NCBI GenBank assembly: GCA_002786025.1
Contig: NHNW01000013.1
Coordinates: forward strand, 310,001-374,000
DNA length: 64,000 bases
Direction: 5' to 3'
Source of the DNA: Zasmidium citrigriseum
Lineage: Eukaryota; Ascomycota; Dothideomycetes; Mycosphaerellales; Mycosphaerellaceae
Shown here: one piece after another, positions 1 through 11,526 of the stretch
Layout: each line of letters begins with the position of its first letter
How positions within the stretch are numbered: position 1 is the stretch's first letter
The notes under the pieces: model-generated
The model's input: the letters and a program-made list of their open reading frames with translations, nothing else
What the model was told of the DNA's origin: nothing
Databases searched by the model: none
Made by a program: the position numbers and the translations under genes

Positions 1-1
1 C

Positions 2-445
2 TGGAGAGACGTGCCCTTCTCGGCACTGTACTGGTGGGGATACGAATACGGCCGCAAAGAACTGGACCAAATGCGAACTCGTTCCGGCACAAAGAAGGAA
101 CACAACACCAAGACACTACTCTTGGACTCCTTCATCGCCGGTGCCAGTTCGGGCGCAATCGCAGCATTCGTAACAACTCCCTTCGACGTTGGCAAGACTC
201 GCCAGCAGACCGTGATGCACTCGAATATGTCCGCAGAAAGGCGTCGAAATTTGCCCGAAGGAAAGACGATGCCGCGATTTCTCTTCCACATATACCAACA
301 CGAGGGCTTCAACGGTCTTTTCAAAGGCTGGGCGGCACGATGCTTGAAAGTAGCACCGGCTTGTGCTATAATGATTTCCAGCTACGAGATCGGCAAGAGG
401 ATGGCAACGACCGCGAATGAGAGGAAGGAGCACCACGAGTCATAA
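2..445 (+). CDS. Mitochondrial carrier protein, C-terminal part (Mtm1/SLC25A39-40 type)
   Basis: The reading frame is already open at the window edge, so the N-terminal half lies outside. The visible 147 residues hold the end of the second carrier repeat (RDVPFSALYWWGYE) and a whole third repeat with the PFDVGKTRQQ form of the PxD/ExxK/R motif. The closing segment is GLFKGWAARCLKVAPACAIMISSYE. The RDVPFSA-YW signature and the PFDVGKTRQQ variant are typical of the Mtm1/SLC25A39-40 branch of the inner-membrane carriers, which is linked to mitochondrial glutathione import and manganese/iron handling. The substrate is inferred from the family, not seen. The stop is TAA at 443-445. No intron is visible in this part. 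Other SLC25 members are possible, because only half of the protein is present. Confidence 0.85.
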   Translation, partial: WRDVPFSALYWWGYEYGRKELDQMRTRSGTKKEHNTKTLLLDSFIAGASSGAIAAFVTTPFDVGKTRQQTVMHSNMSAERRRNLPEGKTMPRFLFHIYQHEGFNGLFKGWAARCLKVAPACAIMISSYEIGKRMATTANERKEHHES

Positions 446-3400
446 TGCATCGCATTTGGACTGGGTCGGATAGGGAAAGGCGTTCAAACGGTATTGCAGC
501 ATTTGCGAGCGTTCTTGCATAAAGCATAAAAAGGGAGGCATCATGAGGAGTTCTTTGGTGGAGATACCCAGTGTAACAGTATGGTGGCATGGGAGAGGAG
601 CTTTTTCCCTCTCTCTTCGGGGCAAAATATTAGAAAGAATACCAACTCACAATCGAAAACGAAAGAGCTTCCAATGATTGAAACTTGCCTCTCCTGTCAC
701 CGTGTTCTCCATCTTTGGTCTTGGTGTTGTATTGCATATTCCTAACTCTGATATTGAGTACCTCTAAGTCCTCTCCTGGTCTCAGCTAGATCGGAAGCGT
801 CGCTGAGGTACAGATGAGGATGTCGAAGGCTACCGAATGCCCATGAAGACGCATCACTTGCGAGACTTGATGTAGCTTGCCGGTTGTTGCGTGTCGAACG
901 TAGCTCTTCGCTGTGCCATTGATCGTGGTACCGGTACCTTTCGTGACAAATTCCGAAGTATGACGGCGATGAGACTGACGGGTGACACGGGTTCGTGGGA
1001 TGACGAGTTTGACAGATGTCAACCGTGATACGTTACGAGGTCGCGACTTCACCTGTCGCAGCTCTTTTGCGTTTCGAGTGATCACAGCGTCGTTGATGTT
1101 GGTTGAATGTTTCGAATGGTTCGACATGCACGCAATCTTATGTCCGCCGCCAACGACAGACTCGTATGCTTGTTGCTCTTCGTTTTGGCAGCGAGTCGAC
1201 GGGCACGTGTCGTCCGCACACGTGGTCGAACGCGCCGTGGTCCTCGAATTTGATTTTGTTCCCTGTGTCAGCGATGGCATCAGGCTGAGACAACTCACCT
1301 ATTGTTGGGACCGCGCCGCTGAAGTCCCATGCCGTGCCGGTCACTGCCGAAATCTCCCTATGAGCAGCATCCTGGTAGTCCAATCTCAAAACCCCATGAT
1401 GTATCCCGAATGCCGGGACTTCGGCTGAGAAAGGTCGGTTTGAAGACAAACACATCGATCTCCAGCATGCAATCAATATCAAGCTCGAGGCCGAGATAGC
1501 AGTCCACAGCACAGCGATTATCTCACCGTCCGTAATCGATGCTTGGTTTGCTGTTTGGCCATCGTGAGATTGAAGACGTTCATATCAGCCGAGAATGGTT
1601 CGTCGACATTGGTACCTACTTCTTGAGCAGTCTTGTCAAAGATCGGACGGCGTCTTGCCCGCATATCCCTGCTGGTGGTTCTCTTAAGGGATGATTGGTC
1701 TTGTTGCGTACCATGAGGGTATTGTGCGAGGCAGACCGCAGTCATGATGTTCGATACGAGTTCACGAGTGTGTTGCCATGAGGACTGCGACGGGCGCTGA
1801 AGACGCGACGACTGCCATCGTACGCGATCGACAATGACGAGCTTCTATGAGCTTTGTGAATGACCAGCTCTTGCATCACGCTTGGAGACACCTCGCAGAC
1901 ATGTCTCTTCCTTCGGACATCATACGAAGGAGCCCCAAATGGGACCGTTGCTGATCTTTGTGAAGATGCGGGGCCATACAATCGTTAGACTGATGTGTGC
2001 ATCGTAATGGTGTCCGGACATGCTCGTGTATCTCCACGGCATCGAGGTAGCTCGGGCCGGACTGGATCTTTGATCGATGCAAGTGACTAGCGGCTGCTTT
2101 GAGCATCGTCAAATCGATATCTGCTGTGCCGCTTCAACGACGATTGCGTCTCTGTGAGGTGCTCATGTCTTGTAGCGAATATCGACTGTGCCCTCTTCCA
2201 GAGAATGCGCAGCTGGGGCACCGAGTCGTCTCATCGTCTCTTGAACATGGCTCATGCCACGACCGAGTCCTACTTCGTATTGACACGTTCGCTCCTCCAA
2301 GAGAGGTCCAATCGGCACTTTTTACCGCAAGCCACAACCGCCAAGCAAACTTCATTGTTGCAGGACGATCAGATGTCTCTTTCCTAGCTGAAAGTTTCCA
2401 GAGAGTGTGGATCGACCAGGACATTATCCCATCTTGAGCAAGACACATTAGCCTGGATCCCACTCAAGCGGAGGTGGGGAGACAAGTCCGTTCAATGGTC
2501 GTTCACTCCAGCTCTGCCAGAAGTCCAGTGGCGATTTAGGATCGAAATCTATGAGCACAAGAGGAGATCGTCCGTCGAAGAGTGTTGTTCATCTCGAGCA
2601 CGTGCGAGGCTAAAGTTTCGATCCAGCTCGCGACTCGGAAAACAGATTGCCTCTTCCGGCCAGCACATCTTCATATCTCTTAGCGGACGTCAGTGTGCGC
2701 AAGAGTATTTCGTCTGCTTGGTCGACGTAGAGACCGCTGCAACCGCCTGCTCATAAGAGGCGTTCATCGGAGGTTTCGGCGACAACCTTGTACGAGTGCT
2801 GCCGACGTGGGTGACATAGGTGGTCCCAATTGGACCTCAGTCCAGGCCCGTACGACTTGGATTTTGTTCATGGGTTGCTGTAAGACGGGGATGCGCAAGT
2901 CGACGTGCCGGTCATCCAGAGAGCCGCATAGGAAATGCAAATCTGCTGCAGGGAAGGAGGGGTCTGGAGCCTGGAAAGATCTTGCCCGTCAGTTTGGCAC
3001 GCACACAAACTCCAGACCTGCATACGGTAGCCGCGAGGTTGGATGGTGGAGCCATCTGTGACCTGGCCATCCAAATCAACGTCACTCGATGCCTCTATCC
3101 GCTTCAAATGGTCGAAAAGGTGGAGTGGTTCTTCTTGTCTTGGACGATCATCTGCATCTTTGTGCTTTTTCGATCTGGAGGCGAGTCTGTAGGCCGCCCC
3201 ATGGGGGCTTGTGTGCGCATAGCCTCAGGCCATCTACCGCAGACCATCCCACTCTCTTTTCAACCTCAGGACGTCTGTCACGAAGCACTTTTCGGTCGTG
3301 TGACGGTGGCGCCTCTCACCAGCTCGCATGCCGCCGACACAGCGCCTCCGTGACAGATCCTGAACGCCTCGTACGGCGCGGATTGCAGACTTTTCACGCC

Positions 3401-4727
3401 AAGGTGCAAAGCACTGCCCGTCGGCCTCAAGCAACGACAAGAAGCGCATGTCCAGTCGCGAGGCGTTGGCAGGATCTCTTGTGAACGCGTGGGATGTCCG
3501 ATCCAGCGCGCTAATGCACGACGGGTCCTTCCCCTCTCTCTCCACAGCCGGTCGCTCTTTCCAAAACGTGGGCACCTCGCCGGCGCTGATTCGCTCTTTC
3601 TTTTGACTTCACCTCGTCCCAAGAAGCTGACAATAGGCGGAATGGCCCACGCCCACGACCTGGGAATCGCGCAATCTCGGTGCTGAGCGCTCATTCGTAT
3701 GCAACCGTTACTCTGGCAAGGCCCCACTGCCGGTTCGAGCACTCGCGTGGCTCGCCTGTGCCTGTGTGCGCGAGGGCGAGGATGGATGCTGACAGGTGAA
3801 AATGCATCCCGGACGAACACATGTCGCAGGGATTGAAGGTTATGTGTCGCCACCGGAAATAGAAGGAGCAGATGGGCAGATCAAGGCGTATGAGACGCCG
3901 CCGAAATGTAGCACGGCAGAGGGCCTGCGAATCCTCAGGCGACGGGGCGTGGTGAGCAACAAAAGGCCGCAACGAACGGCATGTATTGGCTTGGCCTGCC
4001 GTAGCTCCAGTGGTGGCACAGAGATGCACTCATCAGCTCTCATGGAGGCTGGCGATGTGCAACAACGACTGCGATGTGCGTGTGTCGCCCATCCCGATTA
4101 GAGGTGCGATAATAGTGGGACCAATCGCGGTTGGGACGTGAACGCGCATCAACCACAGCTTCTGAGTGGTACTCCCAATGCGAGTGAAGACGGCCAGACA
4201 TGTCCGGGAGATGAGGTGATTCGCCGGCGGGTTTGATGCGGCCTCGGTTGGACATGGGCAGGACCCTGCTTGTTGTGAGGGCGATGGCGATCTGCTTCTG
4301 GCAGCACAGCCGACGGGCGGCGACGAGATGGACGAGGCTCTGCTTGGCGGAAAAGAGCTGCTGCAGCAGACAGCCAGCGTCTCGTAGCACCTGCTCAAAG
4401 CGAAGAGCGCAATTGGATGTAGGAAAAGGTGTGCCCGTGCCCCTAACGCAGGTCGCTCGAGCGCGGGAGGCGAAGCTAGTCAGGCTAAACTCCCGCGCGC
4501 GCATTAGCCCGTCGTCTGGAAGGTCTGCAGAAGGCGAATCCTCACCCACGCCCACCTCACGCCAATTCACTCGCAGGGTCGCTGCAACCTTGGCGCGCTT
4601 GCACAGCTTCATAAAGCTGCCGCTCGCTCGCTGCCAACGCGCTCCAAGCTTCGACAAGCCCACACGCTCACTTGGCTCACCACGGCAGTCTTCTTGACGA
4701 CGACAAGCTAGACAAGCCTCCATCAAC
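446..4727. other. Gene-poor stretch, no supported gene
   Basis: This 4.3-kb stretch has only mutually overlapping open frames without recognisable domains. The longest are on the minus strand (786-1298, 3278-3853 and 4040-4777), and none reads like a conserved fungal protein. Several shorter minus-strand frames between about 1140 and 3110 lie end to end, broken by stops, and could be an eroded gene. Base composition is not strongly AT-rich, so heavy RIP is not obvious. Two CACGTG palindromes stand at 1204-1209 and 1219-1224. The last few hundred bases are the promoter and 5' leader of the phosphate transporter. Confidence 0.6.
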
Positions 4728-6720
4728 ATGGCCGCCAGGACTGCGGGAGGCAACTCTGCCTTCCACAACTTCCACAACGACTACGCCCACATCGCCGACC
4801 CCAACGAGCGTCGACGACTCGCCCTCGCTGAGATCGACAAGGCGCCCTTTGGCTGGTACCATGTGCGCGCCATCGCCGTCGCCGGTATTGGTTTCTTCAC
4901 CGACGCCTACGACATCTTCGCCGTCTCCATCGTCGCGACTCTGCTCGGTGTTGTCTACTTCCAGAGCAATGCCGGTGTCCTCCCAACCTCCGCCGATACT
5001 GCTATCAAGGTCTCGACCTCCGGTGGTACCGTCATTGGACAGCTCGGTTTCGGTTTCCTCGCAGACGTCGTCGGCCGCAAGAGGATGTACGGTCTTGAAC
5101 TGATCATCATCATCTTCGCTACTCTCGCTCAGTCCCTTTCTGCGCCCTCTCCAGCTGTCTCCATCGTCGGTGTCATCATCTTTTGGCGTGTCCTCATGGG
5201 TATTGGTATTGGTGGTGGTAAGTTGAGAATCAAGAGCCTAACAACCAAACATGTCTAACGACGTCGCCAGACTACCCCCTTTCCTCTATCATCACCTCCG
5301 AGTTCGCGACCACCAAGTGGAGAGGCGCCATGATGGGTGCCGTGTTCGCCATGCAGGGTCTCGGCCAGTTTGGTGCTGGTATCATCTCCCTCATCGTCAT
5401 TGCCGGTTTCAAAGACTCGCTCCAGTCCGCTGCGGCTGTTGGCAAGACCGTCACTGCTCTCCAAGCTTGCGATGGTGTCTGTCTGCTTGCCGCTGACAAG
5501 TGCTGGCGTGTCATTATCGGCATGGGAGCCGTCCCAGGCTGCATTGCCCTTTACTTCCGTTTGACCATCCCAGAAACTCCGTGAGTAAATTGAAGGGCAG
5601 AAACCTGGCTGAGACATCTACTGACACTACTCGCAGTCGCTACACCTTCGATGTCTCCCGTGACGTCGTCAAGGGTGGCTCCGACGTCAAGGCTTACCTC
5701 AGTGGAACCGCCGAGGGTGTCCCAGACGAGATCACCCGTGTCACCACCATGCGCGAGTCGGCTCCTCAACTCGAGATCCCCAAGCCATCTTGGAGGGACT
5801 TCGGCAAGCACATTGGCAAGTGGAAGTACGGGAAGGTCCTTCTTGGTACGGCCGGCTCCTGGTTCCTTCTCGACGTTGCCTTCTACGGTGTTGGTCTCAA
5901 TAACTCGACCATCCTCCAGCAAATCGGCTACGGAACTGGAAGCACTGCCTACGAGACTCTCTACAACATTGCCGTTGGTAACATCATCTTGGTCTGCGCT
6001 GGTGCCATTCCCGGTTACTGGGTGACTGTCGCCCTCTGCGACACCATCGGCCGTAAGCCAATTCAGATCATGGGCTTCACCATCCTTACCATACTGTTCT
6101 GCATCATGGGTTTCGGCTACTCCAAGATCGGCGAGAGCGGTCTCCTCGCCTGCTACGTCCTGGCCCAGTTCTTCTTCAACTTCGGCCCCAACTCGACCAC
6201 CTTCATCGTTCCAGGAGAGTGCTTCCCAACCCGCTACCGATCCACCTGCCACGGTATCTCTGCCGCCTCAGGCAAGATCGGCTCCATCATCGCCCAGGCC
6301 GGTATCGCCCCTCTCCGTACCCGTGGTGCCACCAAGACCAACAAGTCCCCATGGCTCAACCACGTCCTCGAGATCTTCGCCCTCTTCATGCTGTTGGGTA
6401 TTCCAACCTCTTTCCGTAAGTACCCACCTTGCTGCGGGTTGTGGTGTCGATGAAGGGTCTAAAAAGGGGAGAAAGCCGCGGCCTTTGACCCCTGACCACT
6501 TCTCAACCCTTCCCATCTATTACAGGACGGTTATACTGACTATTTGATAGTAATTCCCGAAACAAAGAGAAAGACACTCGAACAATTGGCCGGCGAGGTT
6601 CCCGGAACCCCAGAATACGACCCCGAGCTCGCCGGTATCTCCCACACGCAAGCCCGCGCCGAGTCAGACCCCGACTCATCCGAGCACGTTGCTGCCGAGA
6701 AGGGTGACAACAACGTCTAA
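4728..6720 (+). CDS. High-affinity phosphate:H+ symporter, Pho84 type (MFS)
   Basis: Plasma-membrane inorganic phosphate transporter, 582 residues after splicing. Four exons are inferred: 4728-5217, 5271-5580, 5637-6415 and 6551-6720, all with GT/AG borders and a continuous frame. Diagnostic motifs are GFFTDAYDIFAV in TM1, GRKRMYG in loop 2-3, GIGIGGDYPLSS spanning the first splice junction, and PETPRYTFDV across the second. The C-terminal PETKRKTLEQ spans the third. Length matches fungal Pho84 relatives (about 570-590 residues). The third intron (135 nt) is unusually long for this locus; the others are 53 and 56 nt. The family moves phosphate with protons and is normally induced by phosphate starvation. 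I see no CACGTG Pho4/NUC-1 site in the last 600 bases before the start. The start codon is preceded by CATCAAC, a good fungal context. Confidence 0.97.
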
Positions 6721-8037
6721 GCATAAGCATGAGCGTTGTTTGTTGTTGGTGTATTTTAACAATTTGATACCACTGGGTTGTTGCAAAAAGAAGGAAGGCT
6801 TTCGTTAGAGATGTGTTACATGATCCACGACCAGCAATGATGTGAGCGGACGTCTTTAGCGATATCCTGTACAGCTTAATAGAAACTCTCGCTTTGGGAA
6901 TCCAAAACTTGATCAACGTCTTGATATTTTCGTTGAGGATATGAGGTTACCTCCTCATCGTACCGCTAGAGATTCTGGTCGCAAGAAGCTTGTTTCCCAT
7001 TTTGTGTGACGTGTTGTCGAGAGATCGTCTTGTTGATATGCTCGGTGGATCTACACGCAAAGGCCAGATTCATCTCCTTATGCTGGCGACTCATCAAGTC
7101 AATGATATACCATCTTCAATGAACTTCCCAGCACCAACGAAACACAGCATCTTCCTCGCTCACTTCTTTGTTGCAAAAATGTCGATGGTTCTACTGGAGT
7201 TCGCCATCTCCTCATGGTACTGTGATTCAGAAAATCGAAGACTTGCCAAGTCGCCAATCTGTAGTTGTGAGAAAAGGCTCTCAGTCTGCATTCTCACCCA
7301 GTTGTGTTCCCTCTCAACTACTTCTCTAGGATTTGCATTCCTTAAACGAAGACAAAGAAGACAGCTCTTGTCCTCGGTGCAATTCACCTGCCGAGGCGAG
7401 ACGATAACCTCCCAGCAGCGAGCAAAGCTCTCCATTGATCTGCAAGCTTTGGGGGTCACAGCTGCATGCAAGAACAACACAACAATTCAGAATCCATGGT
7501 CTTGGAACAGATTGCACGATCAATCTCATGATATTCTCAATTCTAGACCTTTGATATCTGCAGGTCTGTAGAGTGAAGTCTTATCTCTCTTCTTCGCCTT
7601 CTTGGCTTCCCATTCTTCCTCCAATAATTTCCTTTCTCGTAGCTCGTCGCTTTATGCGTCCGAAATCCGAACCTCGCCCCAAAGTAGTACTCCGAAAGCC
7701 GTCAATGCCTGGTATCATCATCGCATCATTCTCAGTCAAAGCCTGTAGAACGCCCATGGTATCATCGCTCGCTCGCTCGCTCGCTCGCTCATCAAAACCA
7801 AAAACCGAAGCCCTGAACTCGTAGAGCGCATGGAATTCGAAAGCGCCGTTTCCGCACCGCCCATCACCGCAATAGCCGAAAAGCGTAAGCCGCCTCCGAC
7901 CCGCTGCATGTGAAAGGGCAAAAAAGCTTCCTGGGCCAAACTCCGCAAAATCTCCATACGCATGACCCATACTTCTGGTGCTTGGCGTGCAGGAATGCGA
8001 CACCGATGTCGCTTTGCTTGTTGGTGCTCCCTCACTG
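6721..8037. other. Intergenic, no supported gene
   Basis: Lies between the phosphate transporter and the acidic protein gene, whose 3' ends converge. A plus-strand frame of 193 codons (6990-7571) and a minus-strand frame (7581-8003) are open but show no domain, signal peptide or recognisable family, and probably arise by chance. A tetranucleotide microsatellite lies inside. Confidence 0.55.
7767..7790. repeat. (GCTC)6 microsatellite
   Basis: Six perfect GCTC units in tandem in the intergenic region downstream of the acidic protein gene. Likely length-polymorphic between strains. Confidence 0.95.
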
Positions 8038-8754
8038 TCATGCTGCTGCTGAGACAGTCTTTGGCTCGGTGCAGCTGATTTGGGGTGCTGCTTCGTTGTC
8101 GTCTCTGACTTGCGCGACTGCTCGAGTAATGCCGGGTTTGGAATTCGCCTTGTCAGGAGGCAGTTCCCACATGCGCGAGAAAGAAGGGGCGTCCGTTCGG
8201 CCGTGACATGAGCATTTCCGCACGCCTTCGTACATCGTCGCCATGAGCTCGTCGCCGTCGCCTTTCACACACTCAGCCAGAGCCTCGTCGTCGGGTGATT
8301 CGGGTTCGTCAAAATCATCGTCGTCGTCTTCGTCGGGGTTGTCAGGTTCCAGTTCGGGAGGCGGAGGTTGAGATTGCCGTGCTGCGCCTGAGGGGAAACG
8401 TTCGAGTGAGAGGCCTTCATCTTCTTCATCGTCAAGGAAGTCATCGAGATCATCTTCATCGTCGTCATCGTATTCTGGCGGAGGAGGCGGCGGTGACTTT
8501 CGTCCCAGTTGACCGGTCGATGGCTTGTGCTGAAGTCGGTGATCTACGTGGCCAGTTCCCTTGAATTGCACTTGTGATGCTCGTACGCTCTTGGAGATGT
8601 CGTGTTCGATCTCGACAATGCGAAGGCGTAATGATTCGTAGTGCATGAGGTGTCCGACCAGAAATCTCATATTCCGGTCTCTTCGTCCAGCTTCGATGTT
8701 GAGTCGGCATTGTGCTGTGTGTGCCAGCGAGTAGGCCTCTCGTAGTGAATTCAT
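8038..8754 (-). CDS. Conserved fungal acidic protein, function unknown
   Basis: Predicted 238 residues. The N-terminal 60 residues are helical and look conserved (SLAHTAQCRLNIEAGRRDRN, then RFLVGHLMHYESLRLRIVEI). They are followed by polyproline (SPPPPPPEY) and a long Asp/Glu tract of about 90 residues, and then a short Cys/His-containing tail (KCSCHG). No catalytic motif is visible. The start chosen is the ATG at 8754. The frame stays open to 8832, but a polypyrimidine tract ending in CAG lies at about 8812-8830 on the coding strand, which looks like a splice acceptor. An upstream intron, either in the leader or joining another coding exon, is therefore likely. An acidic tail like this suits a nuclear or chaperone-like role, but that is only a guess. 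Confidence 0.75.
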   Translation of the reverse strand: MNSLREAYSLAHTAQCRLNIEAGRRDRNMRFLVGHLMHYESLRLRIVEIEHDISKSVRASQVQFKGTGHVDHRLQHKPSTGQLGRKSPPPPPPEYDDDDEDDLDDFLDDEEDEGLSLERFPSGAARQSQPPPPELEPDNPDEDDDDDFDEPESPDDEALAECVKGDGDELMATMYEGVRKCSCHGRTDAPSFSRMWELPPDKANSKPGITRAVAQVRDDNEAAPQISCTEPKTVSAAA

Positions 8755-9752
8755 CTTACTGTCGTTCAAGTCTCTCAGTTCTGTCGATGTTGGAATGTTG
8801 TGCAGTGTCTGCAAAAGAAAAGAAGGCAGCAATGGAGTAAAGATCCTAAGACCGGTAACTACGGCGTTTCAGCGGCGCCACGAACGGATACGGAGCTGGC
8901 ACACCGCCCTCTTCCACGGCTTGCTTGGCTCTTGGTTGGCTGGCTGAATTGCAAGGCGCGCGTTGCGGACTCCACTGTTTTTCCGAAAATTGCAGTGCTG
9001 CTTGCGCAGACGAACGCGTGGAGTGTTTTGTTGAACTGGAGTTGTTGTTGTTGTTGAGAAGAAAGGAGAAGAGACAGACGGAAAGAAGAAGCATTCCTCA
9101 TCAATCGGCGCGCACGCCTTACGGCTTGCTCTGGATTGGTAGCTCCGACTTGTTCTTTCCGCATCGGTAAGGGCGGGTTTATAATCAGCTCGTTGACTCA
9201 CCAAAGGTCACGTTGCGGGTGCAGCACAATGCGAGATGCGATGCAATGCGATGCCACTTACTCAGACGGCGTATTTCTGGTCCAGTGATGAGAGGGCGTC
9301 TCTCAGCCTCGCGTTGGCGATGTCGGCGGTGCATGTTCATTGTTGGAGTAGTCATCATGTCGACAACTAGAGGATGATGTTCTACAGGATGTCTGATGAT
9401 GCTCTGGAGTCTGGAGATGGGAGATCACCGTTGCTGCTGCCCCTGTCGCAGGCTAAACCCTACGCGACAGCGCGGGGCATGTGCCAAGCCGTACGCGAAG
9501 CAAGCATGTGACGGGATAGCGACGACATTTGCTGCTGTCTGAGTCTGCTGCCAACAGTAATGAGTTGAATGTCTACTTGATGATTCTTCGTTGACGTCGT
9601 CGATCCTGCACGCGCGCCAGGTACCCGCACGAGCGACGTACACGCATTGTCGATCCACCGCAGCAGCAGTGTGGAGTGAGTGCTAGTTCGTGAGGAGACA
9701 GAGAGGACTCGCCCCTTCCGCTGCCAGGCACAGGAGGAGACTCCACTTCGAT
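8755..9752. other. Divergent promoter region
   Basis: Sits between two divergent genes, the acidic protein (minus) and Sds23 (plus). It holds the likely 5' leader or upstream exon of the acidic protein gene, including a candidate acceptor near 8812. A minus-strand run coding Gln or Asn repeats lies near 9045-9060 (GTT/TTG repeats on the plus strand). No other gene is supported. Confidence 0.55.
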
Positions 9753-11526
9753 ATGGCGCAGCCCAACGACCACGCTGCAGTGAGCGCATCCTCGCGTCCG
9801 GGCTCGTCCGGCAACCCTCTCAATCCTCCGCAGTCCAAACAATCGCCTGTGATCAAGCCGCAGTCAATCAGCACCAGCGCCATATCGTCGACCACCACCA
9901 CTCCGCTCCCGACCCCACGTAAAGAATCGTCATCCTTGAATCCCTCGCCCTCCGTCTCCAAACGTTCGAGCTTCGCAGAGAACCTCAACACCCGCTACCC
10001 CGGCTCGCCGCGAGCGCAGCGCACACACTCCTTCTCTGGCCAGGCCTTAACGGACCTCCTCATGCAGCCTTCAAACAAGCTCAATGGCGCGGATGAGAGG
10101 TTCAAGGGGAGGGACTGGCGGACGATCCAGGTGCACGAGATCATAGACCCGAGCGAGACACGCTTCGTCGAGTTGGACACTAGTATTGAGGACACGACCA
10201 AGCTGCTCGTCCGGTCGGGAGCGCCAAACGTCGTGCTGGTGAGAGAGTCCAAGATCACAAAGACCGCGATTGGCACATTCGACTACTCAGACCTCAATGC
10301 GTATCTTTTGCTGGTCCTGGGCATGACCCAGCCAGACGAAGATGCAGTCCAAATCGCAGAGAAAGCAAGAGCTGGAGATGCTATACCATTGAAGGACATC
10401 CAGCACCATCTGGGTGGTCATGAAGAGCCCGAGTTCATTCCGAGCAATGCCACCCTTACGAAAGCGATGGAAGTTCTGGGTGGCGGGCACCACCGAGTGG
10501 TTATCAACAAGGAAGGAACGAGCGAGGCAGTGGGTGTTTTGAGTCAACTGCGACTCGTGAGATTCTTCTGGGACAACCACCAAAACTTCGCCGCGACGGA
10601 GAAGCTCTACCAGTTGACGCTGAAGGAGCTGCAACTAGGAGCCAAGGAGGTGCTTGCCATTAATGGCGATAAGCCACTCGCCGATGCTCTAAGGCTCATG
10701 CATAACGAGGGCATCACTTCTCTGCCTGTGCTGGACCAGCAGCGTAATGTCGTAGGCAACATCAGCCACGTCGATGTGAGGGTATGTATCCAGATGCTTC
10801 TTCATTGATTGGCCACATACACTAACACCCTCCTAGCTCTTAACAGACACGTCAGCCATTCCTCTCCTGTCCGGCACCTGCATTCACTTCATTTCAGTCA
10901 TCCTTTCCGAGCGAGGCATGATGGACGGCAAGGACTCGTATCCTGTGTTCCACGTCAACCCCTACTCAACTCTTGCACACACCGTCGCCAAGCTGTGCGC
11001 AACCAGATCTCACCGGATGTGGATTGTGGATGCGCCTTCACCAAGTACCAGCGTTCCACCATCGCCAGGTCCACATCACGCAGCACCTCCGCCAAACCTA
11101 CAGAACGCCAGTCCGGGTATTCAACACAGCACTCCGATTACAACGCCGGTGCGTTCAGGCTCGATGAATGAGCACATGACACCTGGACCACCTTACACGA
11201 GTGTCAACCCAGGAGTCTCAATATCAGCTGGACAACTTCCAGGTGCCACCATGAGTGGCCGACTGTCGGGTGTTGTGTCATTGACTGACATTTTGAATCT
11301 CTTCGCACGAGCGAGTGGTCTGCATCCGGGAGATCCAGAGGAGACCCGCCGGCGGCGAAGACAGAGCAGCAGCTCGAGCGTGAGACCCAGCTTTGACGGT
11401 GCTCGACCAAGCATGGAGAGCTTGCGCGCCAGCCAGGATCTGTCTAAGAGTCAGACCGAGCTATCGAAGAGCATTGAGCAGCTGGGTCGGAGTTCGAGCA
11501 AGTCTTCAAAGTCGGGCAGGAGGTAG
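9753..11526 (+). CDS. sds23: Sds23/Moc1-type CBS-domain protein
   Basis: 572 residues in two exons, 9753-10781 and 10837-11526. The 55-nt intron (GTATGT...CTAG, with ACTAAC before the acceptor) interrupts the conserved HVDVR-LLTDTSAIPLLSG stretch in phase 0. The first 95 residues are Ser/Pro-rich and disordered. A tandem of CBS domains follows (WRTIQVHEIIDPSETRF, GVLSQLRLVRFFWDN, NEGITSLPVLDQQRNVVGN), with the last one ending in SGVVSLTDILNLFAR. Sds23 proteins restrain PP2A-type phosphatases and APC/C-linked cell-cycle events and respond to nutrient stress. This role comes from yeast homologues. The last CBS domain is split by a Pro/Ser-rich insertion of about 80 residues, and the C-terminus is a Ser/Arg-rich tail. 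The ATG at 9753 (context TTCGAT) is preferred over the upstream in-frame ATG at 9690, which would add an Arg-rich leader. Confidence 0.93.

Noticed and set aside
4040..4777. Minus-strand frame of 245 codons
   Set aside because: It overlaps the start of the phosphate transporter and reads as promoter and leader DNA; no motif.
5551..6252. Minus-strand frame of 233 codons inside the phosphate transporter
   Set aside because: Antisense shadow of a strongly supported exon.
6990..7571. Plus-strand frame of 193 codons
   Set aside because: No conserved-looking segment, no intron signals and no clear promoter.
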